Origin: DATKMG01 sp035541995
Lineage (GTDB): Bacteria; Acidobacteriota; Terriglobia; Versatilivoradales; Versatilivoraceae
Direction of reading: 5' to 3'
Length of the DNA: 14,063 bases
NCBI GenBank assembly: GCA_035541995.1
Contig: DATKMG010000754.1
Span: 1-14,063, forward strand
Part shown: piece after piece, positions 7,535 to 14,063 of the stretch
Layout of the letters: the number at the start of each line of letters is the position of its first letter
Numbering within the stretch: the first letter of the stretch is position 1
Notes under the pieces: generated by a model
What the model was told of the DNA's origin: nothing
Database searches by the model: none
Seen by the model: the letters and a program-made list of their open reading frames with translations, nothing else
Position numbers and translations under genes: made by a program

Positions 7535-8605
7535 ATGCCAAAAAGGACTGGGTCATGGTCCCTCGGCGAAAGGTCGCGGGTAGATGAGTCTGCGTCCCGA
7601 GGCGGGGTTACGCGCAATGATGTTGCAGCCGTAGCGCGGGTGTCGCCGTCTACTGTTTCGTATGTGATCAATAACGGTCCGCGTGGGGTGTCAGTGACAG
7701 CGCGGGAACGGGTCATCAAGGCGATTGCCAAGCTTGGTTATCACCCCAGCGATGTGGCTCGCAGCTTGCGGACTCGGAAGACATTGACGATTGGTTTGGT
7801 GATCCCTGAGATTACGAATCCATTCTACGGCGAAATGGTTCAGGCCGTGGAAGAAGTCAGCTATCAGCACGGTTACACGGTGATCCTGGGGCACTCCAGC
7901 CATCTCCCAGACCGTGAACTTCGCTATTCGCAGGTATTGCGGTCCAAACAGGTCGACGGAGTGATCTTTCTTCCGGTGACACCTGACTTGGAACCTGTGG
8001 AATCCCTGAGGCGTGCAGGAATACAGGTTGTGATCCTGGAACGGATCGTGCCGGGGTATCCTTGCATTGTGGCCGACGAACACAATGGGGGGTACGTGGC
8101 AACTCGCCATCTGCTTGGATTGGGCCACCGAAGAATTGGCTGCATCGTCCTGGCGGGAGATTCGACCAGCAGTGTAGCCCGCGTGGAAGGATATCGCAGA
8201 GCGCTACGGGAGGCAGGGGTTTCACCAAGAAAGAATTGGGTAGTAGAGAGTGAATACGGCTATGGGGCCGGTGAATCAGCGGCGTGGCGCTTTCTCAAAA
8301 GGCCAGGTCGGCCGACGGCCGTGGTGGCCCACAACGATCTGATGGCCATCGGGGCGATGAAGACTTTTATGGAAGCGGGGTTCAAGGTCCCGGCAAGCAT
8401 TTCCCTGGTCGGATTTGACGATATAGCTGCAGCATCTTATGTGCAGCCACCCCTGACCACGATTGCCTATCCTAAGCGTCAAATGGGACGAACCGCTATT
8501 GAAACGTTACTTCGATTGCTGGAGTCGAAGGACCCCTCGTTCACCGAGACCTTGAAACTACCCATACGCCTGGTAGTGAGGGGTTCGACCGGTCCGCCGC
8601 CGTGA
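7535..8605 (+). CDS. LacI/GalR-family transcriptional regulator
   Basis: A 356-residue sugar-responsive DNA-binding regulator, probably the local controller of the cluster. The helix-turn-helix spans residues 25-46 (VTRNDVAAVARVSPSTVSYVIN), followed by TARERVIKAIAKLGYHPS and the hinge helix DVARSLRT (73-80). From ~85 there is a periplasmic-binding-protein-like effector domain: IGLVIPEITNPFYGEM, later RRIGCIVLAGDS, VVAHNDLMAIGAM and SLVGFDDIAAASYVQPPLTTI. The ATG at 7535 is chosen; the frame also reaches a TTG at 7457 inside the right terminal repeat of the mobile element, which would add 26 residues unlike the family. About 24 residues before the helix-turn-helix are unusual, since most members begin within 1-5 residues of it. 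No ribosome site is visible; see the promoter entry. The effector is unknown; inositol or a breakdown product is a guess from context. Confidence 0.92.
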   Translation: MPKRTGSWSLGERSRVDESASRGGVTRNDVAAVARVSPSTVSYVINNGPRGVSVTARERVIKAIAKLGYHPSDVARSLRTRKTLTIGLVIPEITNPFYGEMVQAVEEVSYQHGYTVILGHSSHLPDRELRYSQVLRSKQVDGVIFLPVTPDLEPVESLRRAGIQVVILERIVPGYPCIVADEHNGGYVATRHLLGLGHRRIGCIVLAGDSTSSVARVEGYRRALREAGVSPRKNWVVESEYGYGAGESAAWRFLKRPGRPTAVVAHNDLMAIGAMKTFMEAGFKVPASISLVGFDDIAAASYVQPPLTTIAYPKRQMGRTAIETLLRLLESKDPSFTETLKLPIRLVVRGSTGPPP

Positions 8606-8620
8606 TTTTTTGGTCTCTCT

Positions 8621-8634
8621 TCGACACGTGTCGA
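8621..8634. promoter_or_regulatory. 14-bp perfect palindrome, candidate LacI-family operator
   Basis: TCGACACGTGTCGA is its own reverse complement and has a central CG, the usual form of LacI/GalR operators. It lies in the 86-base gap between the regulator gene and the IolE-like gene. No promoter is evident beside it, and by chance about one perfect 14-mer palindrome is expected in 14 kb, so the location, not the symmetry alone, is the argument. Confidence 0.35.
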
Positions 8635-8680
8635 GCGGCTGGGTTCAAACTCGTAGGGCGTCAATCATCCGATTCCACAC

Positions 8681-8687
8681 AGGAGGG
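8681..8687 (+). promoter_or_regulatory. Ribosome binding site that fixes a GTG start
   Basis: AGGAGGG ends four bases before GTG 8692 (AGGAGG five bases away). No other start in this frame has a comparable site. Confidence 0.75.
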
Positions 8688-8691
8688 CTTT

Positions 8692-9582
8692 GTGCCAACT
8701 ATCACTAAAAAGCCGCAAATTCGCATTGCCTCGGCGCCTGTAAGCTGGGGAGTAATGGAAGAAACGGATACGAGCGTCTGGCCTGCAGTCCAACAGGTGC
8801 TGAAAGAAATAGCAGCAGCCGGTTACGATGGCACCGAACTTGGACCCTACGGATACTATCCAATAGAGGCCCAAGACTTACGTAAATTGCTCAATCATCA
8901 CGGTCTGACGCTGACCTCAGCTTTTGTGCCGCTGCGATGGTTTCATAGGGATCGCTTGACGGGTGACATCGATGCTCTCATGAAAGTGGCCCGATTGCTG
9001 GGAGCACTGGGTTGCCCCTTCATTGTCCTGGCAGACTGGATGGCAGAACCGGGTGAACCGTCACCGGATGAAACTGCATGGAAGACTACAGGAAGTGCTA
9101 TGGAAAATGTTGCCCGTCAGTTGCTGTCCATGGGGCTCAAGACAGTTTTTCATCTTGAGGCAGGCAGCCGCCTGGCGACGCCGGATGACCAGGCGCGCCT
9201 TTGTGCCCTGACGGATCCCGAACTGGTCGGCATCTGCCTCGATACTGGCCATTACGCTTACAGTTTCGGCAATCCTCGGGATGCTGTCCGTCAATACGGC
9301 AAGCGTATTCGCTATGTCCACCTGAAAGACGTTGACCCCGTGGTCCGGGATCGAGTGGTGCGTGAAGGCCTCGATTTTCATACTGCCGTGAGATCCGCTG
9401 TCTTCACGCCTTTGGGAGGCGGATGCGCGGAAATCTCCAATGTGATCTCTGATTTAATCTCGATTGGATATGAAGGCTGGATGGTGGCAGAACAAGATGT
9501 CTTGATGCCTCTGGGAAAGGGAAAAACACCATTTGAGAATGCCAAACGGAGCCGTGAGTTTCTGCGTCAGCTCGGGATTTAA
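8692..9582 (+). CDS. IolE-like inosose dehydratase / TIM-barrel sugar isomerase family protein
   Basis: A 296-residue xylose-isomerase-like TIM-barrel protein that resembles myo-inosose-2 dehydratase (IolE), which removes water from 2-keto-myo-inositol to make the dione used by IolD. The GTG at 8692 is chosen for its AGGAGGG site; the upstream GTG at 8602 overlaps the regulator's stop and lacks one. Similarities to IolE: SAPVSWG at 14-20, AAGYDGTELG (42-51), TDPELVGICLDTGH (174-187), YVHLKDVD (208-215), REGLDFHTAV (224-233) and EGWMVAEQD (261-269). Likely metal ligands are E156, D184, H210 and E267. Bacillus IolE has HHHMG where this protein has HLEAG (154-158), so it is a diverged member and may act on a different inosose or sugar. 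It follows the regulator gene by 86 bases in the same direction and may be co-transcribed. Family is sure, exact reaction likely but not proven. Confidence 0.78.
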   Translation: MPTITKKPQIRIASAPVSWGVMEETDTSVWPAVQQVLKEIAAAGYDGTELGPYGYYPIEAQDLRKLLNHHGLTLTSAFVPLRWFHRDRLTGDIDALMKVARLLGALGCPFIVLADWMAEPGEPSPDETAWKTTGSAMENVARQLLSMGLKTVFHLEAGSRLATPDDQARLCALTDPELVGICLDTGHYAYSFGNPRDAVRQYGKRIRYVHLKDVDPVVRDRVVREGLDFHTAVRSAVFTPLGGGCAEISNVISDLISIGYEGWMVAEQDVLMPLGKGKTPFENAKRSREFLRQLGI

Positions 9583-9600
9583 CGGAATCTTCTCCAAATG

Positions 9601-9613
9601 GGAATTAACGGGA
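9601..9613 (+). repeat. Direct repeat unit GGAATTAACGGGA
   Basis: GGAATTAACGGGA (9601-9613) recurs as GGAATTAAAGGGA (9688-9700) with one mismatch; a poorer third copy, GGATTTAACGGA, overlaps the stop of the preceding gene (9575-9586). All lie just before the Gfo/Idh/MocA gene, so they could be regulator sites, but they are short. Confidence 0.3.
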
Positions 9614-9687
9614 CTTGTGCGTGATTCGTCTCTCTCACGTTTATCACTACCAAGGCACAAAGAATTAGCGCAAGTATCCACTTGACA

Positions 9688-9700
9688 GGAATTAAAGGGA
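9688..9700 (+). repeat. Second copy of the GGAATTAA direct repeat
   Basis: GGAATTAAAGGGA, 12 of 13 bases identical to 9601-9613. It follows a TTGACA (9682-9687) that has no convincing -10 partner. Confidence 0.3.
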
Positions 9701-9746
9701 TTCACCTTGATTCTCAACCAGAATGATGGAGAGCAACAGGAGGAGG

Positions 9747-9812
9747 ATGTCGATGGGCCTTGACAGATCCGAATCTTCAGTTTGCCTTGGCGTTTTGGAG
9801 TCCTCGTGGTGA
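9747..9812 (+). CDS. Possible 21-residue upstream peptide (uncertain)
   Basis: A very strong purine-rich site AGGAGGAGG (9738-9746) stands directly before ATG 9747 and six bases before a second in-frame ATG at 9753. Translation gives MSMGLDRSESSVCLGVLESSW and stops at 9812, 58 bases before the Gfo/Idh/MocA start. It is in a different frame from that gene. It could be a leader peptide, a decayed start region, or chance. No family is recognisable. Confidence 0.2.
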   Translation: MSMGLDRSESSVCLGVLESSW

Positions 9813-9870
9813 GAATGCAGGCCGTGGGCCGCCGGGATTCTCTCATCATATTAAGAAAAGGAGCGACAGC

Positions 9871-10977
9871 ATGGCACGCTTAAGGGTTGGTGTTATTGGT
9901 TGTGGAACGATAGCCCAGGTTATGTGGTTGCCGAATTTGAGGGAACTGGATGACCAATTTGAACTGAAGGCCATATGCGATATATCTCCGGGGGTAACAG
10001 AATCTCTTGGAGAGTATTACAGCGTATCCAGGCGCTTCAATGATTATCACGACCTCGTTCAGGATGATCTCGATGCAGTGATTGTGCTGACCCCGGGTTC
10101 CCACGCAGCTCCCGCCATTGCAGCCCTGGAAGCGGGAAAGCACGTGATCGTAGAAAAGCCGATGTGCTTCACCTTGAGGGAGGCAGACGCCATGATTGCC
10201 GCTTCAAAGCGAGCGAGTCGCCGACTCATGGTGGCTTATATGAAGCGCTACGATCCTGGCTATCGATATGGCCGTGAGTTAGTCCGCTCCATGGCCGGCC
10301 TCCGGTATGTACAAATCAATGTTCTACATCCCTCGGAGCCACAATACGTTTCTCATCATCGCATCAAGCGCTTCAACGATGTTCCACAGGCCACGCTTGA
10401 AGCTCTTCAGCATGAGGCAGACCAGCTGGCGGCTGAAGCCATCGGGCCCGTCTCAGACCGATTGCGGTTCCTCTATCTGGATGTGTTCCTCGGCAGTATG
10501 ATTCATGATGTGAACGCACTGCGCGGTGTGCTTGGCAGTCCTGACCAATCGATGTTAACAACGCTCTGGCCCGATAACGTGACCTATCCAACCATCACGA
10601 CCGTTCTCTCTTACAGGGACGGGCCGCGAGCCGTTTTCACCTGGTCGTACCTTAGTGAATTACGAGACTATTTTGAGGAGCTGGCATTCTTTGGAGAGGA
10701 ATCGCGAGTGCGAATCCAATTCCCTTCCCCATACTTGAGGCATTTCCCCACCCCGGTCGAGGTTCAGGGGATGGAAAACGGTGCTGAATGGCGAAAGCGG
10801 GTGAACGTCTCTTACGCCGAGGCTTTCAAGGAGGAACTGCTGCATTTCTATGAGTGTGTTAATGCAGATCGAGAGCCGCTGACCAACGGCAGCGATGGAA
10901 AAGATGACATCGCTTTTCTGCAAAAGATTGTCGCTGCAGCATCCCCTGAGGGCCTGGGAGGAGAGGCCAAGCGATGA
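9871..10977 (+). CDS. Gfo/Idh/MocA-family NAD(P)-dependent oxidoreductase
   Basis: A 368-residue dehydrogenase of the family that includes inositol 2-dehydrogenase (IolG), probably oxidising a sugar or cyclitol hydroxyl to a ketone in the cytoplasm. ATG 9871 follows AAAAGGAG (9856-9863) with 7-base spacing; the TTG at 9760 would add 37 unrelated residues. The N-terminal Rossmann domain has GVIGCGTIA (7-15) and CD at 36-37, where D37 suggests NAD+ preference, then GKHVIVEKP (89-97) with the usual catalytic K96. The C-terminal domain has SMIHDVNALRGVLG (209-222) with H212. Two oddities: the Asp four residues before this His in inositol dehydrogenases (DxxxH) appears to be Gly (G208), and a long segment at 150-205 separates the two halves. 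Its 3' end overlaps the next gene by ATGA. In context an IolG-like step is likely, but the substrate is unproven. Confidence 0.85.
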   Translation: MARLRVGVIGCGTIAQVMWLPNLRELDDQFELKAICDISPGVTESLGEYYSVSRRFNDYHDLVQDDLDAVIVLTPGSHAAPAIAALEAGKHVIVEKPMCFTLREADAMIAASKRASRRLMVAYMKRYDPGYRYGRELVRSMAGLRYVQINVLHPSEPQYVSHHRIKRFNDVPQATLEALQHEADQLAAEAIGPVSDRLRFLYLDVFLGSMIHDVNALRGVLGSPDQSMLTTLWPDNVTYPTITTVLSYRDGPRAVFTWSYLSELRDYFEELAFFGEESRVRIQFPSPYLRHFPTPVEVQGMENGAEWRKRVNVSYAEAFKEELLHFYECVNADREPLTNGSDGKDDIAFLQKIVAAASPEGLGGEAKR

Positions 10978-11951
10978 AGATAGGATTCTTTACGGATGGA
11001 TTTTTGCAGTTGCCTTTTAAGGAAGCTCTAGCGATGGCGGCTAGCCTGGGGGTTCAAGTCGTAGAGATCGGCACGGGGAATTTCTCTCCGGCCCCACATT
11101 GCGACTTAGATCATTTGCTGTCCAGTTCGTCAGCCCGCCAGGAATTTCTTCAGACTTTGCATTCGCACCATCTTGAATTGGCAGCCCTCAACTGTAGCGG
11201 TAATCCGATTCATCCAAATCCGGACCAGTCTCAACGGGCTGCAGAGTTGACGCGAAAGACACTCCAGCTGGCCGGATTGCTTGGTGTTGAAAGAGTCGTT
11301 TGTATGAGTGGGTGCCCCGGGACCCCCGAAGGTGGCCAATACCCTAATTGGGTCGTGGCATCCTGGCCGGAGGACTTTCTGGAACTCCTGGAATGGCAAT
11401 GGCGGGAACGGGTCATCCCTTTCTGGAGCGAGATGGCCGAGTCAGCCAAAGCCGAGGGGGTTCGGCAGCTTTGTTTCGAATTGCATCCCGGCATGTGTGT
11501 TTACAACGTGTCCTCCTTTAACCGGCTGAGGGCGGCCGTTGGGCCAGTCATCGCAGCCAACCTGGATCCCAGCCATTTCTTCTTTCAAGGAATGGATCCC
11601 CTGGCGGTTATCCGGGCACTCGGTAAAGCAATTGGCTACGTCCATGCCAAGGATGCGCGGGTCGAACCTTACAACCTGGCAGTGCAAGGGGCATTGGATA
11701 TGCAACCGGGAAGGCCGGTGCGCGACCTTGTCTGGGCTTATCGCACCCTGGGATATGGTCACGGAGCATCGTTTTGGGCTGACTTTGTCTCCCAGCTGCG
11801 ATCCGTCGGATATGATGGAGTTCTGTCGATCGAACATGAGGATCCATTGATGGATGCTGAGGAAGCCATTGGTCGCGCGGTCGGACTCTTGAAGGGCACA
11901 GCCTTTTTTGCTCCCCCTTCCGTCTTCCCGGGCGCTCCGCCGCCGTTTTGA
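10974..11951 (+). CDS. Sugar phosphate isomerase/epimerase family TIM-barrel protein
   Basis: A 325-residue xylose-isomerase-like TIM-barrel protein (AP-endonuclease-2 superfamily). Its ATG overlaps the stop of the oxidoreductase gene (ATGA at 10974-10977), so the two are translationally coupled and probably act on the same substrate; such pairs are common in sugar and cyclitol catabolic loci. Expected metal ligands fall where the family has them: E169 in CFELHPG, D198 in ANLDPSHFF, H224 in GYVHAKDAR and E287 in LSIEHEDP. It starts MKIGFFTDGF, the first barrel strand. The last ~20 residues are Pro/Phe-rich and look like an unstructured tail. It could be an inosose isomerase (IolI/IolH-like) or an epimerase for another keto-sugar; the sequence does not decide. 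It is clearly a different subfamily from the IolE-like protein. Confidence 0.82.
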   Translation: MKIGFFTDGFLQLPFKEALAMAASLGVQVVEIGTGNFSPAPHCDLDHLLSSSSARQEFLQTLHSHHLELAALNCSGNPIHPNPDQSQRAAELTRKTLQLAGLLGVERVVCMSGCPGTPEGGQYPNWVVASWPEDFLELLEWQWRERVIPFWSEMAESAKAEGVRQLCFELHPGMCVYNVSSFNRLRAAVGPVIAANLDPSHFFFQGMDPLAVIRALGKAIGYVHAKDARVEPYNLAVQGALDMQPGRPVRDLVWAYRTLGYGHGASFWADFVSQLRSVGYDGVLSIEHEDPLMDAEEAIGRAVGLLKGTAFFAPPSVFPGAPPPF

Positions 11952-12277
11952 GCTGAACGTGGCGAAACGGATTGCATGGAACGAGCCGCTGACCCATGTA
12001 CTCTTTGGTTAAGGATTGGCTAAGATCGAACTTCACGCAACAATTGGGAAAATGGTCCTGAAAAAACCGATGAGCATATGATTGTGATGCATTGGGGAAC
12101 TCGGTGCAAATTGGTTTCAAGTCAGAGGGTTTAGTGATCCCCGAAGGGGAACAATTTGAATAGCCGCGGGTGAAGCGATGGGACGCAGGTCCCAGAACGA
12201 AACCCGTGTTGATGCCCCGGCCTTTGGCTCCTGGATCCGCGGTCATACGCCTCAGCTCTTTTCTCAAAATGATCAAG
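11952..12277. other. 326-base intergenic region before the binding-protein gene
   Basis: No gene is supported here. It contains a small hairpin TCCCC-GAA-GGGGA (12138-12150) without a T-run, and an in-frame upstream extension of the next gene (GTG 12170) that I do not believe is translated. A TATGAT (12077-12082) lacks a matching -35 box. I see no convincing promoter, although an independent promoter for the transporter genes would be expected in a gap this long. Confidence 0.5.
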
Positions 12278-13603
12278 ATGACACAACATTGTGCAACTCG
12301 GCGCCATTTTCTGCGGAAATCAATGGCATTGGCAGGCGCAGTAGCGGCAGTTCAGTCTCTGCCAGGTTGCGGAAGAAGTCGAAGCCCACTTCAGAGAGGC
12401 CGGATCACTTTTGGCAGTTTTGCCGATCCGGCTCTGGATGTGCTCAAAGAAGTCCTTCTCCCTGAATTCGAGAAAGCGACCGGCATCCCCACTGAATGGG
12501 TCGAAGCCGATTTTTCCGGCTGGTTGCAGAAGGCCCTCAGCGATGGTCAGACCAAGGCCGGGTCCTTTGACATTTATGTGCTTGACGATTTGTGGGTCCC
12601 CCGATTTGCGGGAGCGGGTTATTTGGCCAATCTTGACGAGATGGGATTCCATACCGATCAGGATTTTGTCCCCACCGCGCTTGATCTGGGATATTGGCCG
12701 CCCAAGGTGGGCTTGCGCCAGCCAGGCCTTGACCCCAAAGCGAAACCCGCACTGTTCTCGCTCCCGCTGATCAGCGATCTTCAACTTTTGTTTTACCGGA
12801 ACGACATCTACAGCAGTGGTCCTCCGGCTAGCTGGGATGAAGTTTTGGAAATGGCCAGGCAGAAATCCGATCCCTCCAAACGTCAATATGGCTGGGTCTC
12901 GCGAGGGGTCAAAGGAAATCCGGTTGTGAATTCCTACTTCGTACTTTTGCATGACTTCGGCGGCAAGATATTTGGGGAAGATTGGAAGGTGGTGTTCAAC
13001 AGCCCTCAGGCGATTGAGTCCCTGGAGTTTTATTTGAACCTGCTTAGCTATGCGCCCGAGGGTGTGGCGGAGTTCGATTCGGACCAGGAAGGAGAGACCC
13101 TCCTTCAGGGGAATGCCTTTGCCGCCACGATGTGGACAGGCTGGTGCGGACAGACCGATGATCCGACAAAGTCCAGAGTCGTAGGCAAGATCGACTTCGC
13201 TGTTCCTCCCAAGAAGATCAACCAGATCGCTAAGCTCGGTTTATTTATGGCAGGAATTGCAGCCTCAGCACCCAATAAGGCGGAAGCTTTGGAATTCCTC
13301 AGGTGGTTCAGTAGTTCGCCGACCCAACTCAAGTTTGCACGCGCCGGAGGAACACCGTTTAAGATAAGTGCCTTTAACGATGCTGAAGCCCGCAAGAAAT
13401 CTCGCTGGCTCGATGCCATATTCAAGGCTCTCCTCCTGGGGGTCCCATCTCCGCGCACTTCCGACTGGTCGAAAATTGAGGATATTCTGGGAACGGAACT
13501 TAACAAGGCGTTGATTGAAAGAGGAGGGGCCAAGGAACACCTGGATGCTGCTGCGGCTGAAGCCACTGCTTTCCTCAAGAGCGCTGGCTACCCTGCCGGA
13601 TAG
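12278..13603 (+). CDS. Family-1 ABC solute-binding lipoprotein, Tat-type signal
   Basis: A 441-residue extracellular binding protein of a CUT1-type sugar importer, anchored outside the cytoplasmic membrane. The N-terminus carries a twin-arginine signal (TRRHFLRK, residues 7-14), a hydrophobic ALAGAVAAV segment and a lipobox LPGC (28-31), so it would be folded before export and then lipid-anchored at C31. The start is the ATG at 12278; another ATG at 12269 adds three residues, and a GTG at 12170 adds 36 that do not fit a signal peptide. No strong ribosome site is visible for either ATG. The mature part has LPEFEKATGI and FDIYVLDDLWVPRFAGAGYLANLD, GWVSRGVKGNP, a MWTGWCGQ segment, and a C-terminal GTPFKISAFND; this is the standard two-lobed binding-protein layout. 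A permease gene starts 20 bases later. The ligand is not determinable; inositol or a related sugar is suggested by context. Confidence 0.88.
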   Translation: MTQHCATRRHFLRKSMALAGAVAAVQSLPGCGRSRSPLQRGRITFGSFADPALDVLKEVLLPEFEKATGIPTEWVEADFSGWLQKALSDGQTKAGSFDIYVLDDLWVPRFAGAGYLANLDEMGFHTDQDFVPTALDLGYWPPKVGLRQPGLDPKAKPALFSLPLISDLQLLFYRNDIYSSGPPASWDEVLEMARQKSDPSKRQYGWVSRGVKGNPVVNSYFVLLHDFGGKIFGEDWKVVFNSPQAIESLEFYLNLLSYAPEGVAEFDSDQEGETLLQGNAFAATMWTGWCGQTDDPTKSRVVGKIDFAVPPKKINQIAKLGLFMAGIAASAPNKAEALEFLRWFSSSPTQLKFARAGGTPFKISAFNDAEARKKSRWLDAIFKALLLGVPSPRTSDWSKIEDILGTELNKALIERGGAKEHLDAAAAEATAFLKSAGYPAG

Positions 13604-13623
13604 GCGACGGTGCGACACCAAAG

Positions 13624-14063
13624 ATGAAACGAAAGGTTTTCAGCGCTCGAGGCGACCGGAGCGGGCAAGTGCTCCCCTTGCTCCTCATTGCGCCCACCGC
13701 AATATTTGCGCTGGCCGTAACGGTTCTCCCCCTGGGCTATACTGTGCTGGCCAGCCTCCAGGAATTCCCTCTGGTTCGGCCTCCCGCCTTCGTGGGACTG
13801 CAAAATTATCAGAATCTCCTGCATGATGCCAATTTCCGCGGCTCGCTGGGAACGACACTCCTTTTCACGGTCAGTGCCACAGGAATCGAATTTGTGCTCG
13901 GGCTGGTTCTGGCGCTGCTCCTCAAAGAGGAGTTTTCTCTACAGGGCATCATTCGTTCAACACTGATTATTCCAATGGTAATTGCACCTGTTGTAGTCGG
14001 AATCATCTGGCGCTTGCTTTACAATACCGATGCTGGCCTATTCAGCTTTGTGATACAGAGCCT
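13624..14063 (+). CDS. Sugar ABC transporter permease (MalF/UgpA type), 3' end outside window
   Basis: An open frame from ATG 13624 to the right edge (146 residues visible) of a CUT1-type importer membrane subunit. Membrane segments are seen at about residues 17-44 (LPLLLIAPTAIFALAVTVLPLGYTVL), 77-100 (TLLFTVSATGIEFVLGLVLALLL) and 109-132. The periplasmic loop contains FVGLQNYQNLL, a hallmark of the first sugar permease. It lies 20 bases behind the binding-protein gene. The ribosome site is weak (CCAAAG). The conserved EAA loop that contacts the ATPase lies beyond the window. The missing partner is presumably a second permease further right; the ATPase is probably the distant minus-strand gene at 6191-7264. 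Confidence 0.85.
   Translation, partial: MKRKVFSARGDRSGQVLPLLLIAPTAIFALAVTVLPLGYTVLASLQEFPLVRPPAFVGLQNYQNLLHDANFRGSLGTTLLFTVSATGIEFVLGLVLALLLKEEFSLQGIIRSTLIIPMVIAPVVVGIIWRLLYNTDAGLFSFVIQS

Noticed and set aside
9682..9711. TTGACA with a downstream TTGAT-like box as promoter of the oxidoreductase gene
   Set aside because: The -35 box is perfect, but no -10 match of acceptable quality lies 16-18 bases away.
12138..12150. TCCCC-GAA-GGGGA hairpin as a transcription terminator
   Set aside because: The stem is only 5 bp and no T-run follows on either strand.
11608..12276. 222-codon minus-strand open frame covering the gap before the binding-protein gene
   Set aside because: Half of it is antisense to the second TIM-barrel gene, it has no recognisable domain and no ribosome site.
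1..14063. CRISPR arrays, tRNA or rRNA genes, toxin-antitoxin or defence genes
   Set aside because: I looked for regularly spaced repeats, tRNA-like cloverleaf ends and known defence domains and saw none.

Overview
The window is a carbohydrate-catabolism locus of a free-living bacterium. Its genes look like a myo-inositol (or related cyclitol/sugar) utilisation cluster. G+C looks moderate (mid-50s percent by eye). A two-part beta-propeller/phosphoesterase protein, a LacI regulator, a Tat-type lipoprotein binding protein and several TIM-barrel/Gfo-Idh-MocA enzymes together recall Acidobacteriota-like soil bacteria. That placement is an impression, not a demonstrated assignment.

Layout. (1) 1-1964 (+): 3' part of a beta-propeller plus phosphoesterase protein that enters from the left. 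(2) 1965-2141: intergenic region with a good sigma70-type promoter. (3) 2142-6117 (+): iolB (5-deoxy-glucuronate isomerase), a transaldolase-family protein, and iolD (ThDP-dependent trihydroxycyclohexanedione hydrolase), read as one operon. (4) 6191-7264 (-): a MalK/UgpC-type ABC ATPase, convergent with iolD. (5) 7300-7478: a 161-bp mobile element of MITE type with perfect 21-bp terminal inverted repeats and a 9-bp (8/9) target duplication, sitting in the divergent promoter region. (6) 7535-8605 (+): LacI-family regulator. (7) 8692-9582 (+): IolE-like TIM-barrel protein, preceded by a 14-bp perfect palindrome that may be the regulator's operator. (8) 9871-11951 (+): a Gfo/Idh/MocA oxidoreductase and a second TIM-barrel isomerase/epimerase with overlapping ends. 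(9) 12278-14063 (+): Tat-type lipoprotein solute-binding protein and the start of a MalF-type permease that runs off the right edge.

How the genes may work together. The binding protein, permease(s) and distant ATPase would import the sugar or cyclitol. The Gfo/Idh/MocA enzyme would oxidise it to a ketone (the IolG step), the IolE-like protein would dehydrate that, IolD would hydrolyse the ring to 5-deoxy-glucuronate, and IolB would isomerise this to 2-deoxy-5-keto-D-gluconate (DKG). The standard next genes, kinase iolC and aldolase iolJ, are absent from the window. In their place, between iolB and iolD, is a transaldolase with its Schiff-base lysine motif intact. DKG has the same C3/C4 (ketose numbering) D-threo arrangement as fructose. 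A transaldolase could therefore in principle cleave DKG without phosphorylation, move the dihydroxyacetone unit to glyceraldehyde-3-phosphate, and release malonate semialdehyde. This would parallel the transaldolase route of sulfoquinovose breakdown. It is the most interesting hypothesis from the window and is inference only; iolC or iolJ may lie outside.
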